Source: an uncultured bacterium (GTDB lineage Bacteria; Cyanobacteriota; Vampirovibrionia; Gastranaerophilales; Gastranaerophilaceae). From it: DNA of 64,000 nucleotides. The stretch's first letter is position 1; every line of letters begins with the position of its first letter. A program made the translations under genes and the position numbers. Positions 34,701-41,857 of the stretch are shown in pieces. The DNA is taken from contig CACWLL010000002.1 of assembly GCA_902761735.1 (NCBI GenBank), positions 1-64,000 of the forward strand, in the 5' to 3' direction. The notes below the pieces were generated by a model. That model worked only from the letters and a program-made list of their open reading frames with translations. It made no database searches and was not told where the DNA came from.

Positions 34701-34730
34701 TAAAAAAATTATTCTTATTTTGTGAACCAT
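31713..34730 (-). CDS. MMPL/RND-type exporter fused to LpxL-like acyltransferase (aryl-polyene type)
   Basis: The 1005-residue protein has two parts. Residues 1 to about 710 form an RND/MMPL lipid exporter with a first helix, a large periplasmic loop, helices with ISIIFGMLFGYIATRLW and STTLIGIGIDYSYHYFF, a second loop, and another helix set with VLGFTIDYSIF. Residues about 715-1005 resemble the LpxL/HtrB lysophospholipid acyltransferase family, with ICDHIGNIEVLQAL (HxxxxE; His837, Glu842). In the E. coli aryl polyene locus these functions are in separate proteins (ApeM and the ApeJ acyltransferase part). It ends the minus-strand operon and overlaps the LolA-like gene by 16 bases. Confidence 0.85.
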   Translation of the reverse strand: MVHKIRIIFLFIVFILMCAIGFTHKGHIETNLLKTLLPDKVTNSADIVSIANKSSSIIKVVFESDTQDNLEELKQNFNNKINTEYFEINKPDVSKLLDKYLSQPANFLSEKTIKLLTEKKYDEIYSKSIENLYNPTGIQLTTLDKDPFLLLDDFILSNKKISNNTDYMNGKYYDFMTLKSKNNDALSPDLSNKKIEQLVNIQKNLSDKHSKIYLGGTPIHSYYTSLRSVTDINIICILSTLIIIFLTYIYFKNLKLLLPIALSIIFGMLFGYIATRLWFDDFQVITMVFSTTLIGIGIDYSYHYFFAEQIDKDFIKNLSFSLLTTVIPFTLLYLTGIELLEQVAVFTIFGLLGIYLIVMFIYPCFESSSPVKIYKPQYNLYKICLIVIFILSITGLARFRFNDSLASLYNPTKILLNAETLYNKVSGENTNTQIITVKGDNINQIIETEERITKQLNHDNIEYIALSKIFPSEKKQYENFNLVKDLYNSNLNKYSDILSANQIQELKNTKFFPVTFDNLYLKDFMLNSNTSTIFVFDDKKLNLTEKNTNVINLQSDIRRYMRYYRHILLILFPIVILLLYGLLTFLYDYKKAYRILLPSLTGIASAILVTALIYGELNLFSIITIFLVLGFTIDYSIFRINPKKNTESAIFVSCVTTSFSFLLLALCGFKMLSSMASVLFVGIITSYLAGYFLLKNYRKDFFLKQENNKSAKWFQVKEQSAGEKRLQLTWFLYKIFGKKVLYLIAALVAFFTFIFVPKIRTYSKKYFLIISKYTDIKPSLINQFKHILSYANSLADKILVCNRDFNPSSIIFKNTDLKEQLYNDIENGNGVFLICDHIGNIEVLQALFSEDIGLKFNVNMFMSNQQSRIFNGFLKKIKNEYPVNIFQVEDIGLNTGIELKESLNKGDIVFIAGDRVAQNNDDKNIEKELFEHKIYLPKGTFKLAKLMEVPTYFISAVKIDNQYQIILEKQSNLTEKELVSSYTKYLERVIKINPFQFFHFYDFFN

Positions 34731-35230
34731 AATATCGTCTTATTCCCGTTTGTTTGTTGAATGCGGATTTTATTTATGTAGTCAGAACCGTCAAGAGTTA
34801 TAGATGAAATGTAATTATAGGCATTGGAATTTTTCTTGGGTTTCATTCCAAGAGTCCATTTGTTACCGTTTTCTTCATAGAAAAAATCAAATTCTTTTTC
34901 TAATCTCGAATATTTTTTTGCTGAGATGGCATTAACAATATCATTTATTTGCTTATAATTTTTGTTTGTATAATCGACGGTTGATTCAATAGGATATAGT
35001 GTGTGAAAGTATACACCTTTATTTTCTATAAATTCAAAATCTCCTGAGGAGATAAGAGGTTTGGAAATGTTTTGCAAGAACTTTTCCTGACGGAATTTAC
35101 ATTTTATACTGCCAATTTTCGGTATTTGTTTTGAAATACTTTCAAGATTTGATGGAGAATTATATACATCAGCCAAAACAGGACAGGATAATATTAACAA
35201 TAAAAATATTATGATACTATATTTTTTCAT
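34715..35230 (-). CDS. LolA-like periplasmic carrier (ApeL type)
   Basis: The 171-residue protein has a signal peptide (YSIIIFLLLILSCPVLADV) and the LolA-like pattern IKCKFRQEKFLQNISKPLIS, GDFEFIENKGVYFHTLYPIE. Aryl polyene and related lipid clusters contain such carriers, thought to move the product through the periplasm to the outer membrane. It overlaps genes on both sides by 14-16 bases, strong evidence of one tightly coupled operon. Confidence 0.85.
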   Translation of the reverse strand: MKKYSIIIFLLLILSCPVLADVYNSPSNLESISKQIPKIGSIKCKFRQEKFLQNISKPLISSGDFEFIENKGVYFHTLYPIESTVDYTNKNYKQINDIVNAISAKKYSRLEKEFDFFYEENGNKWTLGMKPKKNSNAYNYISSITLDGSDYINKIRIQQTNGNKTILWFTK

Positions 35231-35642
35231 TATTTACCTCTTTAATGGCTTGTAAAAATTTAACAGGCGGAGAGTAAACCGTTTCTTTGGTATTAATATC
35301 AATTCTTATTTGCATTGTTGTTGCTTCAAAGATTTTATCTCCTGTCTTTTTATTAAAAATATAATATTTAATATCCAATGTAGGGTCAATGGAAATTAAA
35401 TCCGACTTTATTGTAAGAATGTCCATAAATTCTGCCGGTTTAATATATTTAATATTCATTTTTGCAATCGGATATGCAATACCGTCAGATTTCATATCGT
35501 TATAATTGTAATTAAGTTTTTCCAGCATGTCACAACGGGCTTGTTCCATATAGCGTATATAATTACCGTGCCATACAACATTCATCGGATCCAAATCTTC
35601 GAATGAGACTTTTACTTCATATTCAGATTGATATAAGCTCAT
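35217..35642 (-). CDS. Acyl-CoA/ACP thioesterase, 4HBT hotdog fold (ApeK type)
   Basis: The 141-residue protein has the 4-hydroxybenzoyl-CoA thioesterase signature VSFEDLDPMNVVWHGNYIRY followed by MEQARCDMLE. The Asp in DxMNVVWHGNY is the catalytic-site residue in this family. It probably releases or proofreads acyl chains in the polyene pathway. It overlaps the LolA-like gene by 14 bases and its start lies one base from the stop of the ligase-dehydratase gene. Confidence 0.88.
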   Translation of the reverse strand: MSLYQSEYEVKVSFEDLDPMNVVWHGNYIRYMEQARCDMLEKLNYNYNDMKSDGIAYPIAKMNIKYIKPAEFMDILTIKSDLISIDPTLDIKYYIFNKKTGDKIFEATTMQIRIDINTKETVYSPPVKFLQAIKEVNNEKI

Positions 35643-37241
35643 TTATGATACTCCTTCAAATATATTTTCGCATAAAAATACACCGGATGCATATTTTTTT
35701 GAATCGCTATAATATTCGTAAGATACATACTTTTCTTTGTATTCCAGTTTTAAATTAATGATGTTGTCAGGTTTAATAATATTTGAAAATTTAATCCGTT
35801 TCCATTGTCCCTGTCCGAGATTCAAGTGAAAATGCGTATTAGCAAATTCTTTTGCCCAAAATATTTGTGCTACCCCCGGAACAAGTTTAAATTCAGGGAA
35901 ATGCCCTTTAAAGAAATTACAATTTTTATAAAATAATATTCTGTATAATATGGTGTTTTCGGTAACTTTTCTGTCTAAAATAACAGGTAATGATAAATTT
36001 ATGCTGAAAAGATGCTCTATTGTTGCTTTATCAATTTTTCCCATAGTATTTTTTGGAATTTCATCAATAAATTTCCATTTTTGCGGAATTATTTCAGAGT
36101 ACTTAAACATGTATTGTTTTAGTTTTTTAATTAAATTAGTCATACCGTTTTGCAATAAATATTCTTTTCCTTTTGATGAAAGTCCACACAGACAAACAAG
36201 TTTGTCCTCAAATTTTGTAATATAACAATCTTCAATGTACTCACAAATTTTTAATTTTGACTCAAGCTCTTCTGCGGAAACCCTTTTTTCGTATATTTTA
36301 AACATTCTGTCAGTTCTGTTTTTTATTATAATGTGATTATTGATGAGTTCTATTTTGTCATTAATTAGTGCGGATTTGTTGTATATATGTTCTGCCGTTA
36401 CTTCAACATTATTTTCGTTTATTTTCATATTTACGCAACCGAATAATTTAAAATTTTCGTTGTGATGTCTTTTATATGCAATATACCCCGTTTCTGAACT
36501 ACCGTATATTTCAATAACATTGGAAATTTTTTCTAAACTTTCAAAAATTTTATTATCCAATTTAGAACCTGCGGAAAATATATATTTCGGAGTAATGTTA
36601 AACGGTATATTATATTTAAAAACAGAAGTTAAAAACGAAGGAGTAGTAATAAGCATAGAATTATCAATATCAACATTTTCAGGATAAGCGACATTTTTAA
36701 CATAAATTTTCATTTTATTTATTAGCGGAAACATAAAATGTGTAGCAAATCCGTATCTGTGACAAAGGTTTGTTGTTGACATTACGGTCATGTTTTCGTC
36801 ATTCAGTCCAAATTCATTCCCCAGAACCTTTCCTTCAAGAATTAAATTGTAAAAGGAATGCTTTATAACTTTCGGTTTATTTGTAGAACCGGAAGTGAAA
36901 AAACTAATAAATATATTATGCGTATCAATTTCGTGAAAATTATAATTTTCTCGGTTTCCAAAATCTTCTTTTTCGAGTAATTCATATTCTATATCGATGT
37001 CATTTAATTTTGTACGGTCAGTTATCAAATAAATGTTTTTTTTACTAAAAACAGATGCAAAAAAATTTATTATAAAACTATAACTGTCTTCTCCCGTGAG
37101 AATAACATTTTTACTTTTATTTTTTAATCTTTCAATTTGCCATGCTATTTGTTTTTTTATATCACAAAAGGTGTAAGCTGTTATTCCGTCTGTTAATGCG
37201 GTTTTTTTGTCATATTTATTTGTAGTAAAAATTTCCAGCAT
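35643..37241 (-). CDS. AMP-ligase fused to ApeI-type dehydratase
   Basis: The 532-residue protein has an N-terminal acyl/aryl adenylation domain with FFTSGSTNKPKVIKHSF, EIYGSSETGYIAYKRH and NTMGKIDK near the domain end (catalytic Lys). The last ~120 residues form a FabZ/ApeI-like hotdog domain with FFKGHFPEFKLVPGVAQIFW. In the E. coli cluster these are separate proteins, ApeH and ApeI. The ligase would activate the aryl starter or load it on an ACP. The start at 37241 overlaps the upstream stop as TAATG, which rules out the longer frame to 37325. Confidence 0.85.
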   Translation of the reverse strand: MLEIFTTNKYDKKTALTDGITAYTFCDIKKQIAWQIERLKNKSKNVILTGEDSYSFIINFFASVFSKKNIYLITDRTKLNDIDIEYELLEKEDFGNRENYNFHEIDTHNIFISFFTSGSTNKPKVIKHSFYNLILEGKVLGNEFGLNDENMTVMSTTNLCHRYGFATHFMFPLINKMKIYVKNVAYPENVDIDNSMLITTPSFLTSVFKYNIPFNITPKYIFSAGSKLDNKIFESLEKISNVIEIYGSSETGYIAYKRHHNENFKLFGCVNMKINENNVEVTAEHIYNKSALINDKIELINNHIIIKNRTDRMFKIYEKRVSAEELESKLKICEYIEDCYITKFEDKLVCLCGLSSKGKEYLLQNGMTNLIKKLKQYMFKYSEIIPQKWKFIDEIPKNTMGKIDKATIEHLFSINLSLPVILDRKVTENTILYRILFYKNCNFFKGHFPEFKLVPGVAQIFWAKEFANTHFHLNLGQGQWKRIKFSNIIKPDNIINLKLEYKEKYVSYEYYSDSKKYASGVFLCENIFEGVS

Positions 37242-37645
37242 TAAATCAATTTCCTTTTGCGTAAAATAATCCTCACAATATATTCTATACCAAAAAGGAG
37301 TCCGACTAAAATATATGAAATACACCCGTTATAAAGTATCCAAATATTATCTGATAAAAAGATTGTCCATATTGAAATCAATAAATTAATAAACATAAAA
37401 ACACACCAAACGTAAGTTATGTTTCTTGTGTAAAGCCAAGCAGGTTTTTCAAGTTTATCACCGCACATTCTTGCAAACTTTTGGATAATGGTTTCTTTGG
37501 TAAAAAGAGAGCCGAAAAATATAATAAAAATAGTCAAGTTGCATATTGGAGGGTAAAATTTCAAAAATACAATCCTCTTAATATAAAATAAAAAAACAAC
37601 ACATAAAGTAATTAAAATTGGTGTAAAATGTTTAATCTTACCCAT
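37241..37645 (-). CDS. COG4648-like membrane protein (ApeG type)
   Basis: The 134-residue protein has four hydrophobic segments: ILITLCVVFLFYIKRIVFL, LTIFIIFFGSLF, VWCVFMFINLLISIWTIFL and GCISYILVGLLFGIEYIVRI. Aryl polyene clusters include a small membrane protein of this kind (COG4648) next to the ACP and ligase genes, and its role is not established. The ATG at 37645 has AAGGA upstream. Its stop overlaps the next gene's start. Confidence 0.7.
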   Translation of the reverse strand: MGKIKHFTPILITLCVVFLFYIKRIVFLKFYPPICNLTIFIIFFGSLFTKETIIQKFARMCGDKLEKPAWLYTRNITYVWCVFMFINLLISIWTIFLSDNIWILYNGCISYILVGLLFGIEYIVRIILRKRKLI

Positions 37646-37655
37646 ATTTATATCC

Positions 37656-37907
37656 TTATAAAAGGTTGTAAATTGCATCTGCAACATCATCTAATGTTCT
37701 TATTTGTTTAAACTTTTCAGGAGAAATCCTTTTATCCGTAAATTGTTGTAATCTTACCGCCAAATCCACTGCATCAATACTATCCATGTCTAAATCCGTA
37801 AATAAATTTGCATCACCGTTTAATAAAGACTTATCAATTTCAAACTCATCTTCTAAAATTTCACATAATTTATTGAAAATTTCTTCTTTTGAATATTTTT
37901 TATTCAT
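37656..37907 (-). CDS. Acyl carrier protein 2 of aryl-polyene-type cluster
   Basis: The 83-residue protein has the phosphopantetheine site DLDMDSIDAVDLAVRLQQF, where Ser carries the prosthetic arm. It is distinct from the housekeeping AcpP at 59558 and ends in DDVADAIYNLL. Pairs of ACPs (ApeE and ApeF) are characteristic of aryl polyene clusters. It overlaps the first ACP gene by eight bases. Confidence 0.92.
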   Translation of the reverse strand: MNKKYSKEEIFNKLCEILEDEFEIDKSLLNGDANLFTDLDMDSIDAVDLAVRLQQFTDKRISPEKFKQIRTLDDVADAIYNLL

Positions 37908-38157
37908 TTTGTTGTGTCCTTACAAGATTTGCAATAGTTTTAACCGAATAAAATCTTTTTTTATTTTCTTCTTTATCCTTGCCTAATGTTAAATTAAACT
38001 CTTTTTTCAAAGCCATTCCGAGTTCCAATGCATCAATCGAATCAAGTCCGAGACCTTCACCAAATAAAGGTTCTTCATCTTTTATATCTTCTGTGGAAAT
38101 ATCTTCCAACTCTAAAGAACTTATAATTAACTGTTTAATTTGCTGTTCCAATTCCAT
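37900..38157 (-). CDS. Acyl carrier protein 1 of aryl-polyene-type cluster
   Basis: The start at 38157 (MELEQQIKQLIISSLELEDI) gives an 85-residue carrier with phosphopantetheine site GEGLGLDSIDALELGMAL. The longer frame to 38247 enters the preceding acyltransferase gene and is unlikely. An insertion (GKDKEENKKRFYS) before the last helix is typical of the ApeE type. Together with the second ACP it likely carries the growing polyene. Confidence 0.9.
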   Translation of the reverse strand: MELEQQIKQLIISSLELEDISTEDIKDEEPLFGEGLGLDSIDALELGMALKKEFNLTLGKDKEENKKRFYSVKTIANLVRTQQNE

Positions 38158-38179
38158 ACTCACATTATAGCACAAAAAT

Positions 38180-38911
38180 TTAACTTTGCTTTTTGTATAA
38201 ATTTGTTGATATTTGTTTTGTGACCTCTGTTTTGAAGGTAACTTCATCAGGATATTTTTCTAAAAAAGAATTTGTATCAATTTGTCCTAAATATTCTAAT
38301 AAATATTGCACCGTTTCCTCTCCGGCTTTATATATCGGTTGATTGTTTTGTAAAAAATCAAAATCTGTTTCGAGATTTAACATAACAATATTTTTATGTG
38401 ATTTTTGGGCAATCAGGGCAGCGCCGCGTCGTATTTTAGGCGTTTCCTCTTTTTTGTGTCGCCCTCCCATCGGAAATATTATAACATTCAAGCCGGCATC
38501 CAATTTTTCAAGAGCATTATTCAACCATTCATCAATTGATTGAACATCAAGTATAAATAATAACTTTACAATCCCTTTAAAAAACGGATTGCGAGCTAAT
38601 TTTTCGGCAACAAAACATGTTGAGTGCGGAATAATTGACATTAAAATTACGATATCCGCAAAGCTCGGGTGGGTAGATACAATAATAGAGTTCTTAATTG
38701 ATTTTATTTTTTCTTCATCTTCAATTTTTAAATTTATTATTTTTAAACTTTTAAGCAGCCGGATGTAAAATTTCCAAGATTTTTGCAACATTTCATATTT
38801 TTTCATTTGTGTTTTTGTGAATGGGAAAATGCAATATCTTATAAATAATGCCCCAATACCAAATAGGGTAATCAATAAAACTACGGCAGCTCCTCGAAGA
38901 AATTTTATCAT
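38180..38911 (-). CDS. Lysophospholipid-type acyltransferase (ApeD type)
   Basis: The 243-residue protein has an N-terminal membrane helix (AAVVLLITLFGIGALFIRYC) and acyltransferase motifs STHPSFADIVILM (HxxxxD) and IFPMGGRHKKEETPKIRRGA. It belongs to the PlsC superfamily and differs from the PlsC at 13298. In aryl polyene loci an AGPAT-type acyltransferase links product or lipid anchor parts. Its ATG overlaps the stop of the ApeC-type gene at 38911. Confidence 0.85.
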   Translation of the reverse strand: MIKFLRGAAVVLLITLFGIGALFIRYCIFPFTKTQMKKYEMLQKSWKFYIRLLKSLKIINLKIEDEEKIKSIKNSIIVSTHPSFADIVILMSIIPHSTCFVAEKLARNPFFKGIVKLLFILDVQSIDEWLNNALEKLDAGLNVIIFPMGGRHKKEETPKIRRGAALIAQKSHKNIVMLNLETDFDFLQNNQPIYKAGEETVQYLLEYLGQIDTNSFLEKYPDEVTFKTEVTKQISTNLYKKQS

Positions 38912-39528
38912 TATACAGCCCTTTCAATACTATAAATCGGAGTTTTAAGTGTTGTTATATTACCGCTAAAAAGTTTAATGTAATTATCAAAATCATCTTT
39001 TGTTATAGGATTGTTTTTGAGTTTTATTGTGTATTTAATTGTATCAGATTCGGGTGTTTTTGTTAAATTAATTGCAAAAGCACTTTGGTTGTCACTATTT
39101 GTATCAACATCGACATAACAAAAAATAATATTATTATAGTTTGATACTACTGCCGATAAAAAACCCATTGATATAGAATGTTCGCAAGATGATACCGCAG
39201 TATAGGGTATTGATTTTTGTTTATTCAACAGGAAAAACCCTTCCGAATAATTATGAACAGAACCCGAAAAAGCATTTGGAGAAACCTCTTTATTTTCGGT
39301 ATATTGATTTATTAGTTTAATTAACCTTTCAACTTCTCCATATTGGGAAGAAAATACAATATTTTCAATATTGTCTGAATATATGTTGTTTAATACGGAT
39401 AATATATACTTATCCACAATACTCATTCTTCTGCGCATAATTGGCGGTATAAAACTCAAATCAATTTCATTTGAATTTTTTAAATAATTATACTTATTCA
39501 CATAAAATTCTAATAAAATCTCTTTCAT
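38911..39528 (-). CDS. Beta-ketoacyl synthase chain-length-factor-like protein (ApeC type)
   Basis: The 205-residue protein matches the short ketosynthase-like family of aryl polyene clusters: FIPPIMRRRMSIVDKYILSV, ENIVFSSQYGEVERLIKLIN, VSPNAFSGSVHNYSEGFFLL and VSSCEHSISMGFLSAV. It has only part of the thiolase fold and lacks the catalytic His pair. In E. coli ApeC partners the ketosynthase ApeO as a chain-length factor. It heads the minus-strand operon, 38 bases from the divergent ketosynthase start. Confidence 0.87.
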   Translation of the reverse strand: MKEILLEFYVNKYNYLKNSNEIDLSFIPPIMRRRMSIVDKYILSVLNNIYSDNIENIVFSSQYGEVERLIKLINQYTENKEVSPNAFSGSVHNYSEGFFLLNKQKSIPYTAVSSCEHSISMGFLSAVVSNYNNIIFCYVDVDTNSDNQSAFAINLTKTPESDTIKYTIKLKNNPITKDDFDNYIKLFSGNITTLKTPIYSIERAV

Positions 39529-39566
39529 GCTATCATTATATTATAAATATTAAGAGGGTTAAAGTT
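39529..39566. promoter_or_regulatory. Divergent intergenic region of the cluster
   Basis: Only 38 bases separate the two operon starts. On the plus side GAGGG (39554-39558) serves the TTG start at 39567. The AT-rich ATTATATTATAAATATT core could supply both -10 boxes, but the -35 elements must lie within the coding sequences, so the two operons are probably controlled together. Confidence 0.5.
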
Positions 39567-40694
39567 TTGATAATAACGAGTTATGAAGCTCTTTGTAATT
39601 TAGGAAACAACATCAATGAAATTTTTGAAAAAGCCATTATCGGTAATATATGTTGTTTTGACAATTTTGATAATTATATATCGGAGGATTTCGTTCGTGC
39701 AGGAGTTATAAAATCTAAGCTCTCTGATATTCCTGACAAAGATTTTAATATTCGCTGTAATAGATTGTTGCTAAAAAATATAGAATTACTAAAAAGTAAA
39801 ATTGAAGCTTTAAATTATCCTAAAGATAGGATAGGGATTGTTGTTGCAAGTACAAATTCCGGAGTAGAAGAATATGAAAAATCTAAAAACCCGAAACATT
39901 TTGAACTCGGAAATCCGGCTGTATTTCTGAGAAAACATCTTAATCTTAGCGGATTTTATACAACGGTTTCGACGGCTTGTTCGTCAGGACTGAAAGCCTT
40001 TGCTCTGGCAAGAGATTTATTAAGAAATAATGTTTCGGATGCTGTTATTATAGCTTGTGTTGATACTTTGGCAAAAGTCCCTATCTACGGTTTTAATTCT
40101 TTGGAAATATTATCGGACAAGCCGTCGATTCCTTTTAGCAAAAATCGAGCAGGCATGAATTTGGGAGAAGCAAGTGCAATATTTATTGTAGAAAATGATA
40201 ATAATGCAAAAGGAATAAAAATTATGGGTATAGGTGAAAGTTCTGATATATATCATTCAACAACCCCCGATCCGGATGCTAAAGAAGCAATTAATGCAAT
40301 AAAATTGGCGTTATCTGATGCAAATATAAAACCCGAAGAAGTAGATTACATAAATATTCATGGAACAGGTACTGCCGCAAACGATTTAATGGAGGCAAAT
40401 GCGATAAGTAAGATTTTTAAAAATGATGTACCGGTAAGTTCAACAAAACCAATGACCGGTCATTGTTTGGGTGCAGCGGCAGGAATCGAAACAGCTTTAT
40501 GTTGTAAATTGTTGGAGCGTTTTGATGGCAGATTGTACCCTCATATCTATGATAATGAATACGATGAGAATATTTCTAAGGTTAACCTTGTTGAAAAAGA
40601 TAAAAAATATCCGAAATGTAAAATATGCATGTGCAATTCGTTTGGTTTTGGCGGAACAAATGCAATCATGATTATGGGGAAAAACTATGAATAA
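39567..40694 (+). CDS. Beta-ketoacyl-ACP synthase (ApeO type)
   Basis: The 375-residue protein has ketosynthase signatures: nucleophile in VSTACSSGLKAFALA, and the two active-site His in NIHGTGTAANDLMEANAI and TKPMTGHCLGAAAG. The start is a TTG at 39567 with GAGGG eight bases upstream; the longer frame to 39471 would overlap the divergent gene. As ApeO it would partner the ApeC-type factor to extend the polyene chain. It overlaps the next gene by eight bases. Confidence 0.88.
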   Translation: MIITSYEALCNLGNNINEIFEKAIIGNICCFDNFDNYISEDFVRAGVIKSKLSDIPDKDFNIRCNRLLLKNIELLKSKIEALNYPKDRIGIVVASTNSGVEEYEKSKNPKHFELGNPAVFLRKHLNLSGFYTTVSTACSSGLKAFALARDLLRNNVSDAVIIACVDTLAKVPIYGFNSLEILSDKPSIPFSKNRAGMNLGEASAIFIVENDNNAKGIKIMGIGESSDIYHSTTPDPDAKEAINAIKLALSDANIKPEEVDYINIHGTGTAANDLMEANAISKIFKNDVPVSSTKPMTGHCLGAAAGIETALCCKLLERFDGRLYPHIYDNEYDENISKVNLVEKDKKYPKCKICMCNSFGFGGTNAIMIMGKNYE

Positions 40695-41142
40695 CAAAAA
40701 ATATTTAGCGACAATACTTCCTCATGAAGACCCGATGATTTTAATTGATGATATTGTCGATTATTCAATTGAAGAAAAATGGTTAAAATCTGTTGTAACG
40801 ATCAGCGAAAACAGTTTGTTTTTTGATAAGTCGTTAAACGGTATTGACAGCGTGGTTGGTATTGAATATATGGCGCAAACAATAGGTTGTTATGCGTATT
40901 TTAGGAAAAATTTATCAGAACCAAAGATTGGATTTTTGCTTGGAACAAGATTATATAACAATTCCATAAAAACTTTTGAATTGGGAAAGACATATTATAT
41001 TACGGTAAAAGAAGTATTTGTTGCAGAGATATACTCTTTTGAATGTTTCATTTATAATGAAGATAATGAAGAAGTGGCAAGTGCAACCATAAATGTATAT
41101 CAAAATGAGAATGGTAATATAGAGGAAATTCTTAATGGATAA
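40687..41142 (+). CDS. 3-hydroxyacyl-ACP dehydratase (ApeP type)
   Basis: The 151-residue hotdog protein begins with ATILPHEDPMILIDDIVDYS, which matches the ApeP N-terminal pattern, and contains VGIEYMAQTIGCYAYFRKNL with the active-site Glu. It would dehydrate hydroxyacyl-ACP to form conjugated double bonds. It overlaps both neighbours by eight bases. Confidence 0.85.
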   Translation: MNNKKYLATILPHEDPMILIDDIVDYSIEEKWLKSVVTISENSLFFDKSLNGIDSVVGIEYMAQTIGCYAYFRKNLSEPKIGFLLGTRLYNNSIKTFELGKTYYITVKEVFVAEIYSFECFIYNEDNEEVASATINVYQNENGNIEEILNG

Positions 41143-41857
41143 AACAGTGTTAATTACAGGTTCAAGCAGGGGTATTGGAAAAGAAACCGCTATATATTTG
41201 GCAAAAAGCGGTTTTGATATTGTATTACACTGCAATAAAAACATGCAAAAAGCTATGGAAGTTCAAAAAATCGTTGAAAATATAGGCAGAAAAGTTAGGA
41301 TTCTACAATTTGATGTTTCAAACAGAGAACAAACAAAAAAGGTTTTATTAAAAGATATTGATGAAAACGGTATTTATTACGGAGTTGTTGTAAATGCCGG
41401 AATTACTGCTGACAACTCTTTTCCGGCAATGGAAGATGAAGAATGGGATAAAGTGATAAATACAAATTTAAACGGATTTTATAATACCCTTCGACCTTTG
41501 ATTTTACCGATGATTCAAAACAGAAAAGGCAGAATCGTTGCACTATCATCAATTTCCGGATTAGAGGGTAACAGAGGACAAATAAATTACAGTGCGTCAA
41601 AAGCCGGAATTATCGGTGCAGTAAAATCTTTGAGTAAAGAAGTTGCAAAAAGAAATATTACGGTCAATTGTGTTGCTCCCGGAGTCATAGAATCTGATAT
41701 GACAAGAGATTTTCCATTTGAAATGATAAAAGATGCAATTCCAATGAAAAGAATGGGTACTCCAAAAGAAGTTGCAAGTCTTATAAATTACTTGTTTAGT
41801 GATGACGCCTCATATATTACAGGTCAGGTAATTTCTGTTAACGGAGGTATGTGCTAG
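41135..41857 (+). CDS. 3-ketoacyl-ACP reductase, SDR family (ApeQ type)
   Basis: The 240-residue short-chain dehydrogenase has the cofactor motif TGSSRGIGKETA, NAGITADN, the catalytic Ser in VALSSISGLEGNRGQINYSA with Tyr-x-x-x-Lys (YSASK), and a C-terminal SVNGGM. It reduces the beta-keto group in each elongation round. Its end overlaps the next start (GTG at 41857) by one base. Confidence 0.92.
   Translation: MDKTVLITGSSRGIGKETAIYLAKSGFDIVLHCNKNMQKAMEVQKIVENIGRKVRILQFDVSNREQTKKVLLKDIDENGIYYGVVVNAGITADNSFPAMEDEEWDKVINTNLNGFYNTLRPLILPMIQNRKGRIVALSSISGLEGNRGQINYSASKAGIIGAVKSLSKEVAKRNITVNCVAPGVIESDMTRDFPFEMIKDAIPMKRMGTPKEVASLINYLFSDDASYITGQVISVNGGMC

Noticed and set aside
39471-39566. Longer start for the ApeO-type ketosynthase
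   Set aside because: It would overlap the divergent ApeC-type gene; the TTG at 39567 has a well-placed GAGGG.
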